Assembly (NCBI GenBank): GCA_934463345.1
Contig: CAKSJL010000008.1
Span: forward strand, 1-43,219
Length of the DNA stretch: 43,219 nucleotides
Reading direction: 5' to 3'
From: an uncultured Oscillospiraceae bacterium
Lineage (GTDB): Bacteria; Bacillota; Clostridia; Oscillospirales; Ruminococcaceae
Part shown: in pieces, positions 7,657 to 15,729 of the stretch
Layout: the number at the start of each line of letters is the position of its first letter
Numbering within the stretch: the stretch's first letter is position 1
The notes under the pieces: generated by a model
The model's input: the letters and a program-made list of their open reading frames with translations, nothing else
Database searches by the model: none
What the model was told of the DNA's origin: nothing
Translations under genes and position numbers: made by a program

Positions 7657-8872
7657 TAGCTGTACCTCCCAAATTTGTGTAATCGCTGAAAAAGTCCGGA
7701 TATGATTTCTCCACTGATTCCGCATTTTTTATAATAACAGGCTTGCTGCATATTGTTGCCGCAATCGCTGCACTCATTGCAATTCTGTGATCGCCTGCGC
7801 TGTCGGCAGTTCCTCCGCAAAGCTCTGAATGCTCAATAACAAGACCATCATCTGTCGGAGTAACTTTTCCCCCGAGCGAATTCAGTGCTTCTGCTGTTGC
7901 GGCGAGTCTGTCGCTTTCCTTTATTTTAAGACGTGCCGCATTGAAGATGATTGATTTTCCGCCGCAAAATGTTCCGAGTACAGCAAGAACCGGAACAAGA
8001 TCCGGAATATCAGAAGCGTCAATGTTAAAGCCGTCAGGTGATTCACTATTATTATAGCATAAACCGTTTATGATTTCAACAATTTTCTTGTCGCCCTGAC
8101 TGCTGACGGCTGAGAGATTATTTATACTGATATGGCTGCCGAGTGCGTTTGCTACATAAAAGAATGCTGCCTGGGAATAATCTCCTTCAACTGCAATATC
8201 AGACGGAATATATTTTTGTCTGCCCTTTATAAAATATCCGTTTTCTGTCTCGCTTATAATTACTCCGAAATCTTTAAGGCAGGAGACTGTCATATCAGCA
8301 TATGGCTTTGATTCAAGTCTTGAGGTCATTACTATTTCAGAATCACCGTCAAGAAGCGGAAGAGCAAACATAAGCCCTGTTATAAACTGGGATGATACAT
8401 TTCCCTCAAGCTCGAAACGTCCCGGTTCAAGTTTTCCGCTGACTGTAAAAGGCATAGTGTTATTGTAATCAAATTCAATGCCCTTTTGGGTAAGCTCTCT
8501 TATATATGGCGTAACAGGTCTTTCCGGCAGACGACCCTGACCCTTATATACTGCGGTTATTCCCAGTGCGGCAGTGACAGGAATCATAAATCTGAGGGTT
8601 GAGCCGCTTTCACAGCAGTCTATTACAGCATTTTCTGGAGCATTTTCCAGAATTCCGGTTAACTCAACAGTATTTTCACTGACAGATATCTGTGCGCCTG
8701 CCGCTTTCAGTGCATCTATTGTTGCGTATATGTCCCTGGAAAAGGTTACGTTTGATATGACCGATTTTCCGCCGGCAAGCGCAGCAGAGATCAGTGTTCT
8801 GTGAGTCATGCTTTTTGAGGAGGGTATATTTACATTTCCGCTGAGCTTTGACGGTATGATTTTTATATCCAT
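7637..8872 (-). CDS. aroA: 3-phosphoshikimate 1-carboxyvinyltransferase (EPSP synthase)
   Basis: Joins phosphoenolpyruvate to shikimate 3-phosphate. The 411-residue protein shows SSKSMTHRTLI near the N-terminus (shikimate-3-phosphate and PEP binding), SGSTLRFMIPV, RLKIKESDR and DHRIAMSAA, in the family order. The short length and the SGSTLRF form (rather than NAGTA) put it with class II-type EPSP synthases of Firmicutes; that class assignment is an inference. The start has GGAGAG about 9 bases upstream within the aroB end, and only 3 bases separate the two genes. It is in the operon DUF4288-aroB-aroA-aroC-DUF4364. Confidence 0.96.
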   Translation of the reverse strand: MDIKIIPSKLSGNVNIPSSKSMTHRTLISAALAGGKSVISNVTFSRDIYATIDALKAAGAQISVSENTVELTGILENAPENAVIDCCESGSTLRFMIPVTAALGITAVYKGQGRLPERPVTPYIRELTQKGIEFDYNNTMPFTVSGKLEPGRFELEGNVSSQFITGLMFALPLLDGDSEIVMTSRLESKPYADMTVSCLKDFGVIISETENGYFIKGRQKYIPSDIAVEGDYSQAAFFYVANALGSHISINNLSAVSSQGDKKIVEIINGLCYNNSESPDGFNIDASDIPDLVPVLAVLGTFCGGKSIIFNAARLKIKESDRLAATAEALNSLGGKVTPTDDGLVIEHSELCGGTADSAGDHRIAMSAAIAATICSKPVIIKNAESVEKSYPDFFSDYTNLGGTANVINME

Positions 8873-8875
8873 TGT

Positions 8876-9922
8876 TTATTTTCTCTCCATAATTCTTTCA
8901 AATTCGTCTACGGAAACCTTTTTGATCTCAGCTTTTCCGGTTTCAGGACAGATAATGTAGTTTATGCTTCCGCTTTCACGCTTTTTGTCATTTGAGCAGC
9001 GTGAAAGAAGCTCATGAACAGGTGTGTCGCATTCGGTCGGAAGTCTGTATGCCTTAATGCATGCTTCAAGCCTTTTGAGAAGCTGAGGACTGCATTCCCT
9101 GGCAGTTATCATGCACATTCCTATTGCAACTGCGCTTCCATGAGTATATGTTTTGTAATTGTAGTAGCTTTCAACAGCGTGACCGAGAGTGTGTCCGAAA
9201 TTTAGTATCATTCTTTCTCCGGTATCAAATTCATCGTGTTCAACAACATCACGTTTTATGGAAATGCAGCTATACACAACTTCATCAATTATTTCTGAAA
9301 CATTTTCAAGATTATGTGAAGCAATAAGCGCAAAAAGCTTTGCGTCACGAATCATGCCGTACTTTATTGCCTCAGCCATGCCGTCCGACATTATTTCGTC
9401 TGAAAGTGTGGAGAGAGTGTCAGAATCGCATATAACGCATTTAGGCTGTTTGAATGCGCCAACCAGATTCTTTCCGCATGGAAGGTCAATAGCAGTTTTT
9501 CCGCCGACAGAGGAATCTATCTGCGCAAGGAGTGTTGTCGGGATCTGTATATAGTCAAGACCCCTTAAAAATGTTGCCGCCGCAAATCCGGTTATATCTC
9601 CTACGACGCCGCCGCCGAGGGCAATAATGCAATCTGTTCTCGTTATATTATTTTCACAAAGAAATGTGTAGATTTCATTGAGTGTCTGAGAGGATTTTGA
9701 GCTTTCACCATTTTTAAACACAAATTTGCAGACTGAAAAACCGGAGCTTTCGAGTGAGTCAGTGACAGTCTGGGCATAAAGACTGTCTACAATATCGTCA
9801 GTTATAACTGCGGCTCTCCTGGTTCTGACAGTATCAGCTATAATATTTCCGCAGTTTTTAAGCAATCCTCTTTCAATGTAGATATCATAAGAGGTGCTTG
9901 CTTTAACAGTTATCTTTTTCAT
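8876..9922 (-). CDS. aroB: 3-dehydroquinate synthase
   Basis: Second shikimate-pathway enzyme, converting DAHP to 3-dehydroquinate with NAD+ and a divalent metal. The 348-residue product has the NAD-binding GGGVVGDITGF, the KTAIDLPCGKNLVGAF region and the metal-site segment NFGHTLGHAVE, followed by THGSAVAIGM where most relatives have HGEAVA. Start ATG 9922 (MKKITVKAS) has GGAGGAA just upstream; a longer frame to 9991 is not family-like. It is followed directly by aroA and aroC, so the operon supplies the chorismate branch; aroE, aroK and aroD equivalents are not in this window. Confidence 0.95.
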   Translation of the reverse strand: MKKITVKASTSYDIYIERGLLKNCGNIIADTVRTRRAAVITDDIVDSLYAQTVTDSLESSGFSVCKFVFKNGESSKSSQTLNEIYTFLCENNITRTDCIIALGGGVVGDITGFAAATFLRGLDYIQIPTTLLAQIDSSVGGKTAIDLPCGKNLVGAFKQPKCVICDSDTLSTLSDEIMSDGMAEAIKYGMIRDAKLFALIASHNLENVSEIIDEVVYSCISIKRDVVEHDEFDTGERMILNFGHTLGHAVESYYNYKTYTHGSAVAIGMCMITARECSPQLLKRLEACIKAYRLPTECDTPVHELLSRCSNDKKRESGSINYIICPETGKAEIKKVSVDEFERIMERK

Positions 9923-9987
9923 AGTGTTCCTCCGATTTTCTGTATCTGCTTTACATGCTTCTTTCAATAAAACGAAAAGAAAGCCTG

Positions 9988-10341
9988 TCATTTGTGCCTG
10001 AGTATTTTCATATCATCAGCATTACAGCTTTTATATCTGCTTTCAGCCGGGCTTTCATTGCTTTCTGCTTCAAAATGTACTGAAAATATTTCTGTGTTGT
10101 TTTCAGTATCAGGTTTGTCAGAAAGCAGAAAAACATCTGTGATGCAATAAAAGCTGTAAGTTGTTTTTTTGTCATACATATTTGTGTATTCGTAATTTTC
10201 TTCTTTTGCGAAAGTCTCTGCAAGCTCTGCCGCCTCGTCAAAAGAATCAGCGCAGAAGAGTCTTATGCTTTCTTCAAAAAATCTGCGGCTTTCATTTTCG
10301 ACAGTATATAAAAACAAAAGCCTTACTGAGTAGGTTTTCAT
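9988..10341 (-). CDS. DUF4288 family protein
   Basis: A 117-residue soluble protein that resembles DUF4288: an N-terminal strand KTYSVRLLFLYTVE, a helix-rich stretch with FDEAAELAETFAKEE, a strand region around YSFYCITDVFLL, and a polar C-terminus. No catalytic motif is visible. It sits 65 bases upstream of aroB on the same strand and is probably the first gene of the aro transcript or a separate small unit. Its relation to aromatic biosynthesis is unknown. Confidence 0.7.
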   Translation of the reverse strand: MKTYSVRLLFLYTVENESRRFFEESIRLFCADSFDEAAELAETFAKEENYEYTNMYDKKTTYSFYCITDVFLLSDKPDTENNTEIFSVHFEAESNESPAESRYKSCNADDMKILRHK

Positions 10342-10361
10342 TTATTTTCCTTCTTTTTAAG

Positions 10362-10391
10362 AAAGGACGCTTTGCAGTTGAAAGCGTCCTT
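10362..10391 (-). terminator. Hairpin between the membrane-protein gene and DUF4288
   Basis: Stem GGACGCTTT / AAAGCGTCC with the loop between, followed on the minus strand by a T-rich stretch. A near copy of the same hairpin (GGGGACGCTTT / AAAGCGTCCCC) is at 31397-31427, so it may be both a terminator and a dispersed repeat. Confidence 0.6.
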
Positions 10392-10414
10392 GTCAGCTTC
10401 TGGCTGTAATAAGT

Positions 10415-11176
10415 TTACATAAGGTCGAACGAACGTGATTCCTTTTCAAACCACTTTCCCTTCTTTGCCTGTTCCGGCGTAAACCATCTTTCACCATTTA
10501 TATAAAGGTCATCTTTTTTCCATTCGATTTTTACTTCCGTTTTAGGCCTTTTAACACACAGCTTACGGTCATAGCCCTTAACCTTGAAGGTTACCAGCGC
10601 ATACTCCTTGTCCATATAATTCGGTTCAAGAATAACGGATGTGCTTCCGTTTGAGCTGTCAGTAGTATCTATGACCTCATAGCGGTATTTTCCAGACGGA
10701 GAAACGCCCTCCTCAATTGTTTCCTTAACCGCCGGAGATGCAAGAAAGCTTGTGAAGATAAAATAAGCCAGAGCCGCCAGGATATACACCATAAGGTATA
10801 TCGTTCCAAGAAGTATCTTCGGACCTTCATTAGCGCCGTTTGCGAAAAATATTGCAACTGCGCATACGGTCAGCGGAATTATAAGTTCCCACGATCCGAA
10901 GCAGAACAGAACCACCGGAAGAAGCAAGGGAAACATTATAAATCCCGAAAGCTTTGTGAGAAGCTGTTTTCTGGAATAAATCATTGCCGCACCGGCAAAA
11001 ATAGAAATAACAGAAAGAAAAAGTCCGAATAATACACGCTGGGTTACAATAACCTCATAAAAAACAGAACGATAGGAAAATACGCATATAAATATTGTAT
11101 AGAGAATTCCGACAACAGATGCTCCACGTTTGAGCCAGATGTTAGAATTCGTTTTAATCGTTTTGCTGTTTTTCAT
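10415..11176 (-). CDS. Multi-pass membrane protein with C-terminal extracytoplasmic domain (DUF5412-like)
   Basis: A 253-residue protein. Hydrophobic segments occur at about 16-34, 43-62, 71-91, 95-110 and 118-140, followed by a hydrophilic, strand-rich domain (about 145-253) starting EEGVSPSGKYRYEVIDTTDS and ending in a charged tail. This resembles DUF5412-type proteins, which often have a GxY-rich soluble domain after a membrane anchor; the match is by impression. I chose ATG 11176 because GGGGG precedes it at good spacing. It has its own promoter at 11263-11291. Function unknown. Confidence 0.7.
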   Translation of the reverse strand: MKNSKTIKTNSNIWLKRGASVVGILYTIFICVFSYRSVFYEVIVTQRVLFGLFLSVISIFAGAAMIYSRKQLLTKLSGFIMFPLLLPVVLFCFGSWELIIPLTVCAVAIFFANGANEGPKILLGTIYLMVYILAALAYFIFTSFLASPAVKETIEEGVSPSGKYRYEVIDTTDSSNGSTSVILEPNYMDKEYALVTFKVKGYDRKLCVKRPKTEVKIEWKKDDLYINGERWFTPEQAKKGKWFEKESRSFDLM

Positions 11177-11262
11177 AATTTCCCCCTTCATAGCTGATGT
11201 CGGACTGCATTCCGATGTTTATGCAGCTGCTGTGATTTTGCAGTATTGCTCAGACAATACAT

Positions 11263-11291
11263 ATTATATCACCATTTTTTTAAACTTACAA
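11263..11291 (-). promoter_or_regulatory. Promoter of the 10415-11176 gene
   Basis: Minus strand TTGTAA (11291-11286), 17 bases, TATAAT (11268-11263), with TG one base before the -10 hexamer. Confidence 0.65.
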
Positions 11292-11312
11292 GAGTTTGAG
11301 GTAAAATAAATC

Positions 11313-11340
11313 TTGCAAAATCCTAAAAAAATGTTATAAT
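11313..11340 (+). promoter_or_regulatory. Promoter of the TVP38-like gene
   Basis: TTGCAA (11313-11318), 16 bases, TATAAT (11335-11340), with TG one base before the -10. It is divergent from, and 21 bases past, the promoter at 11263-11291. Confidence 0.6.
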
Positions 11341-11491
11341 TATTGTTGGGAATGTTTCAGAACCTGTATCATTTCAGGGTATATGCGGATTTCTGATGTG
11401 GGAACAGGCTTGTACTGCCGTTTCCAGCTGTCATGTTCATGCATATTCCTGTGTGATGACAAATATTCCATACAGGGAAGTGAATTTCAAA

Positions 11492-12181
11492 ATGACAAAA
11501 AAGAAAAAGATACTTAAAATTTCTTTTATTGTATTTATGATACTGCTTTGCTTTGCTCTTACATTTTTCGTGCTGCTTCCGTTTATAAATCTTCTCAGGA
11601 CAGAGGACGGCAGAATAATGATACAGAACAAGGTTAAAAGCTTCGGGATCTTTGCGCCCGTTCTGTATGTTTTGATGGAGGTAACCCATATAGTTCTTGC
11701 CTTTATTCCCGGCGGGCCGGTTGAAATAATCGGGGGAGTTCTTTTTGGCGCATTCTGGGGGATTGTTCTATGCGAAATCGGCATATTTTTCGCAACAGTC
11801 ATAATTTATAATCTTGTCAAGAAATTTGGCAGGCCGCTTGTTGATACGTTTGTTTCAGAGGATAAATTCAAAAAATTCAAGTTTCTTCATGATGAAAAAA
11901 AGCTTGAGCTTATCGTTTTTATCATCCTTATGATTCCGGGAACGCCGAAGGACGTTATTTCCTATATGACGTCGCTTACCGACATAAAGCCATACAGATT
12001 TTACATTATCGCAACCATAGCAAGAATACCGTCGCTTACTTCATCAGCTTTTATGGGTGCGACTCTCGGAAGCGGCAAGCCGGCTGTTACAGCTGTGATT
12101 TTCGTTATAACGGCAGCTGTCGGAATTATAGGAATATTTCTGAATAATTATATTACCAATAAGAGACAGAAAAAATCATAA
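11492..12181 (+). CDS. TVP38/TMEM64 family membrane protein (VTT domain)
   Basis: A 229-residue integral membrane protein. An N-terminal transmembrane helix (about 8-34) is followed by the VTT/SNARE-associated core, with FIPGGPVEIIGGVLFG (about 74-89), further hydrophobic segments, a second re-entrant motif IPGTPKDVISYMTSLT (about 153-168), and a final helix. The family belongs to the DedA/VTT superfamily linked to lipid scrambling or transport; the substrate is unknown. ATG 11492 is supported by GGGAAGTG about 10 bases upstream; an upstream ATG at 11396 would add an unlikely cysteine-rich leader. The PIN-like gene follows after 18 bases, so the two are probably cotranscribed. Confidence 0.85.
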   Translation: MTKKKKILKISFIVFMILLCFALTFFVLLPFINLLRTEDGRIMIQNKVKSFGIFAPVLYVLMEVTHIVLAFIPGGPVEIIGGVLFGAFWGIVLCEIGIFFATVIIYNLVKKFGRPLVDTFVSEDKFKKFKFLHDEKKLELIVFIILMIPGTPKDVISYMTSLTDIKPYRFYIIATIARIPSLTSSAFMGATLGSGKPAVTAVIFVITAAVGIIGIFLNNYITNKRQKKS

Positions 12182-12199
12182 AATTAAGGAGATAATTAA

Positions 12200-13024
12200 A
12201 TGTCTATATATCTGGTTGACTATGAGAATGTCAATGCTGACGGCTTCAGAGGTGTTGAGAAGCTGGGCGAGGGAGATACTGTGTATGTCTTTTACACAAC
12301 AAATGCCGGAAGTCTTTCATTTGAGGTACACAAAAAGCTTGTTGAATCCAGAGCTGAAATAAATTATTTTTCGGTTTCAGCCGGCAAAAATGCGCTGGAT
12401 TTTCAGCTTACCATGTTTGCAGGCTACCTGCTGGGAAAGGGAACTTCACAGAACATATACATTATAAGCAACGACAAGGGCTTTGACGCTGATACAGCAT
12501 TCTATGACAATTATCTTATTGCGGACGGTGTTGACGTTGTAAGACATACATCGATTGCAGCGTCAGTTGTTACAAAGGAAAAGCCGGCAAAGGTGAGGAT
12601 AACAAAATCTGATAATTCTCAGAAGCAGGATACGCTTTATAATTCTCTGTGTTCGCTTCTTCCGGGCTATTCTTCATGCGATATAATTAACATAAGTGCG
12701 GTTCTGCTAGGAACGGCAGATAAGCAGGAATTTCATACCGAGCTTGTTGCACGTTTCAGACAGGAAAAGGGCGAGGAGATTTATTCGGCTCTGAAAAGCG
12801 ACTTTACAAGCCTGAAAAGATTTGACGAGAGCTGCCAGAGACTGAGCCGGCTTCTGAAAGACTGTTCGCCGTCAGATATCGTGAAGGTCAACTCCGCCCT
12901 TCAAAAAACTCAGGATAAAAATGGATTCCACAAGGCCCTTGTTGCCGGATTCGGACAGAAAAAAGGGTCTGAAATATACAATATACTTAAATCTGAGTAC
13001 ACAAGTCTTAAAAAACCTGCCTGA
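12200..13024 (+). CDS. PIN-like domain protein with duplicated C-terminal helical domain
   Basis: A 274-residue soluble protein. Residues 1-125 look like a PIN-like nuclease fold: VDYENVN with Asp7 on strand 1, Asp67 after a helix (NALDFQL), and SNDKGFDAD with Asp92 and Asp96, a spacing consistent with the acidic metal site of PIN/NYN nucleases. After a basic linker (about 126-140) come two similar 48-60-residue units (about 147-206 and 216-271), each ending in K-GxEIYxxLKSxxTSLK. The duplication is visible directly; its function is unknown. SD AAGGAGA sits 8 bases before ATG. Possibly an RNA nuclease with tandem RNA- or protein-binding modules. Confidence 0.75.
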   Translation: MSIYLVDYENVNADGFRGVEKLGEGDTVYVFYTTNAGSLSFEVHKKLVESRAEINYFSVSAGKNALDFQLTMFAGYLLGKGTSQNIYIISNDKGFDADTAFYDNYLIADGVDVVRHTSIAASVVTKEKPAKVRITKSDNSQKQDTLYNSLCSLLPGYSSCDIINISAVLLGTADKQEFHTELVARFRQEKGEEIYSALKSDFTSLKRFDESCQRLSRLLKDCSPSDIVKVNSALQKTQDKNGFHKALVAGFGQKKGSEIYNILKSEYTSLKKPA

Positions 13025-13175
13025 TTTTAACCGGAGCATTTTATGTAAACACGCTCTAAAATTATTCGTAAAAAACTGTTGAATTGTATCGTCACTGTAC
13101 AGTCTTAGCGCTTTGATATGTTAAAACGCTGTAATATAACTGTATTCTTTTAAAATTTTTTGGTGGAAAAATATA
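13025..13175. other. Intergenic stretch with a half copy of the type A repeat
   Basis: The gap between the PIN-like gene and livK runs from 13025 to 13360. Bases 13036-13061 match one terminal arm of the type A element (TTTTATGTAAACACGCTCTA) with no second arm, so it is a remnant. No terminator with a convincing stem was seen. ACTGTACAGTCTT occurs at about 13095 and again at about 13295, an unexplained short repeat flanking the livK promoter. Confidence 0.5.
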
Positions 13176-13205
13176 TTGACAAAACCATGCCCGAAATGAT
13201 ATGAT
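13176..13205 (+). promoter_or_regulatory. Promoter of livK
   Basis: TTGACA (13176-13181), 18 bases, TATGAT (13200-13205). The leader is about 150 nt and holds short inverted repeats but no riboswitch I recognise. Confidence 0.65.
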
Positions 13206-13360
13206 ATATTATTATAGGCAGTAATTATTGCTTATGACCGGATTATATCAGGGCAGCATCACACAAGGACTGAACATGGAATCATGCCTTGTACTGTACA
13301 GTCTTTATGCGGTATTGTCCCGTACATAACTGGGGAGAAAAATAATCAGGAGTGATTGCT

Positions 13361-14521
13361 ATGAAGAATACTAAAAAAATTCTTGCTGTAGCTGCTGCTG
13401 CGGTAATGGCAGCATCATGCTTTACAGGCTGTGGCAAGAAAAAGAGCGAAAACATTGTTATCGGGGGAAGCGGACCGCTTACAGGTGACGCTGCACAATA
13501 CGGAATTGCAGTTAAGAACGCGACTGAACTTGCTGTAAAGGAAGTAAATGACGCCGGCGGCATTAACGGAACAAATCTTGAGCTTGTTTTTGAGGATGAC
13601 GAAGCGGATTCAGGTGACAAGGCTGTAAACGCATACAATGCCCTTAAGGATAACGGCATGCAGGTTATGCTCGGAACAGTTACAACAGGTTCTTCACTTG
13701 CTGTTATTGAAAAGACAAAGTCTGATAAGATATTCCAGCTTACACCGTCGGCTTCTGCACAGGATGTAATCAAGAACGACAACTGCTTCCAGGTTTGTTT
13801 CAGCGACCCTAACCAGGGAAAAGGTTCTGCTGACTATATCGCAGACAACAGCCTTGCAAAGAAGATAGCGGTTATTTATGACAGTTCTGACGCTTATTCA
13901 TCAGGTATATACAACACATTTAAGACAGAAGCAGAGGCAAAGGGACTTGATATCGTTGCTGAACAGTCCTTCACAAAGGACAGCAAGACTGACTTCTCAG
14001 CACAGATAAGCGCAGCAAAGAGCGCAGGCGCTGAGCTTATGTTCCTGCCTATCTACTACCAGCAGGCATCACTGATTCTTACACAGTGCAAGTCAGCTGA
14101 CTATTCACCGATTTTCTTCGGCTGTGACGGACTTGACGGACTTCTTACAATCAAGAACTTTGACACATCCCTCGCAGAGGGCGTAATGCTTCTTACTCCA
14201 TTTGCCGCTGACGCTTCAGACCAGGCAACACAGGACTTTGTAAAAAAATATAAGGAAGCTTACAATGAAGTTCCTAACCAGTTTGCAGCAGACGCATATG
14301 ATGGCGTAAAAATTCTTGCAGAACTTATGAAGCAGGAAAAGATTACAGCTGATATGGATTCTTCCGAGATCTGCGACAAGCTCAAGTCAGCTATTACAGA
14401 TCCGAACTTCTCATATGACGGACTTACAGGTTCAGGAATGAAGTGGGGCGAGGACGGCGCAGTTTCTAAGGAACCAAAGGCTGTTATCATAAAGGACGGC
14501 GCATATTCTGCACTTCAGTAA
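13361..14521 (+). CDS. livK: Branched-chain amino acid ABC transporter substrate-binding lipoprotein
   Basis: A 386-residue extracytoplasmic solute-binding protein of the LivJ/LivK family (periplasmic-binding type 1 fold). The N-terminus is a lipoprotein signal: KKILAVAAAAVMAAS then FTGC, with the lipid-anchor Cys at about residue 25. The mature part begins with IVIGGSGPLTGDAAQYG and contains NDAGGINGTNLELVFEDDEAD, hallmark segments of this family. ATG 13361 has AGGAGTG 7-8 bases upstream. It is separated from livH by a terminator and a new promoter, which would let the binding protein be made in excess over the permease. Ligand specificity (Leu/Ile/Val or another amino acid) cannot be read from sequence. 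Confidence 0.95.
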   Translation: MKNTKKILAVAAAAVMAASCFTGCGKKKSENIVIGGSGPLTGDAAQYGIAVKNATELAVKEVNDAGGINGTNLELVFEDDEADSGDKAVNAYNALKDNGMQVMLGTVTTGSSLAVIEKTKSDKIFQLTPSASAQDVIKNDNCFQVCFSDPNQGKGSADYIADNSLAKKIAVIYDSSDAYSSGIYNTFKTEAEAKGLDIVAEQSFTKDSKTDFSAQISAAKSAGAELMFLPIYYQQASLILTQCKSADYSPIFFGCDGLDGLLTIKNFDTSLAEGVMLLTPFAADASDQATQDFVKKYKEAYNEVPNQFAADAYDGVKILAELMKQEKITADMDSSEICDKLKSAITDPNFSYDGLTGSGMKWGEDGAVSKEPKAVIIKDGAYSALQ

Positions 14522-14564
14522 TTATGCCTGAAAACTTTGTTTTTTGACGTATTTCACAAAACTG

Positions 14565-14597
14565 AAACCGGCAACTTTTATAGGTTGTCGGTTTTTT
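14565..14597 (+). terminator. Terminator after livK
   Basis: Stem AAACCGGCAAC / GTTGTCGGTTT with a TTTTATAG loop, followed by a T-run. It divides livK from livHMGF. Confidence 0.85.
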
Positions 14598-14617
14598 ATC
14601 TTTTTTCGTAAATATTC

Positions 14618-14646
14618 TTGCAAAATTCATGCCTATGTGTTATAAT
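14618..14646 (+). promoter_or_regulatory. Promoter of livHMGF
   Basis: TTGCAA (14618-14623), 17 bases, TATAAT (14641-14646), preceded by TATGTG (extended -10). Confidence 0.7.
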
Positions 14647-14747
14647 TTTTATATCTTTTATTTTAGGATGGCGGTATGTGCCTGTCAGAAACTGATATGT
14701 CTTTCGGCATCCTGAATAACTTCGCAAAAGGAAGGAATGTTTTTTAA

Positions 14748-15629
14748 ATGGGTTTTTTAAATAACCTTATCAACGGAATCAGTCTTGGCAGCATCTATGC
14801 CGTTATAGCACTCGGCTATACTTTGGTTTATGGCATTGCCAAAATGCTGAACTTTGCTCATGGAGATGTAATCATGGTCGGAGGCTATGTTATATTTATC
14901 TCAATGACATCGCTCAACCTTAATCCATGGCTGTCAGTGCTTATGGCTGTTATTGCCTGCACGATCCTAGGCGTTATCATCGAAAAGGTAGCTTATAAAC
15001 CGCTCAGGCAGGCAACCTCGCTCGCCGTTCTTATTACAGCTATAGGTGTCAGCTACTTTTTGCAGAACATGGCGCTGCTCATATTTGGTGAAAAGCCGGT
15101 GAATTTCACCTCAGTAGTCAATGTTCCGAGTCTCAGTCTTTTTGATGGTCAGATTGTTATTTCCGGCGAAACATCTGTGGCAATTATAGTTTCAGTAATT
15201 ATTGTTGTCGGACTTTCACTGTTTATCAACAAAACCAAAAACGGACGTGCAATGCTTGCAGTTTCGGAGGACAAGGATGCTGCACAGCTTATGGGAGTCA
15301 ATATCAACCGCACAATATCCCTTACATTTGCTATAGGTTCTGCGCTTGCAGCAGTTGCCGGCGCTCTGCTTTGCTCAGCTTATCCGACTCTCCAGAATAC
15401 GACAGGCGCAATGCCGGGAATCAAGGCTTTCGTTGCAGCGGTATTCGGAGGAATCGGTTCTATTCCAGGCGCTATGATCGGCGGTATACTTATCGGTGTT
15501 ATTGAGATTTTAGGACGTGCCTACATTTCCCCGCAGCTTGCGGACGCAGTAGTTTTTGCAGTGCTTATTCTTGTACTTATTATAAAGCCTACGGGAATTC
15601 TCGGAAAGAAGATAAACGAAAAGGTTTAA
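14748..15629 (+). CDS. livH: Branched-chain amino acid ABC transporter permease LivH
   Basis: A 293-residue integral membrane permease with about eight hydrophobic segments. The start, NNLINGISLGSIYAVIALGYTLVYGI followed by LNFAHGDVIMVG, is the LivH signature, and AFVAAVFGGIGSIPGAMIGG near the C-terminus is the coupling segment that contacts the ATPases. With LivM it forms the channel for import. The start codon follows an AAGGAAGGA stretch with a somewhat long spacer. It leads the livHMGF operon. Confidence 0.95.
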   Translation: MGFLNNLINGISLGSIYAVIALGYTLVYGIAKMLNFAHGDVIMVGGYVIFISMTSLNLNPWLSVLMAVIACTILGVIIEKVAYKPLRQATSLAVLITAIGVSYFLQNMALLIFGEKPVNFTSVVNVPSLSLFDGQIVISGETSVAIIVSVIIVVGLSLFINKTKNGRAMLAVSEDKDAAQLMGVNINRTISLTFAIGSALAAVAGALLCSAYPTLQNTTGAMPGIKAFVAAVFGGIGSIPGAMIGGILIGVIEILGRAYISPQLADAVVFAVLILVLIIKPTGILGKKINEKV

Positions 15630-15729
15630 GGCAAGCACCGTATAATTAGCGGTTATCGTCTTTGCCGTACATCTGCCCGAAAATTTTCCGGCAGTAATTT
15701 CTTAAATTTAACTGAAAGGAATGGTTTTT

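Noticed and set aside
13206..13360. Riboswitch or T-box in the livK leader
   Set aside because: The leader is long enough, but I see no T-box sequence and no terminator stem next to the gene; only short inverted repeats.
13282..13782. 166-residue serine/alanine-rich frame opposite livK
   Set aside because: It is a mirror frame of livK with no SD or family resemblance.
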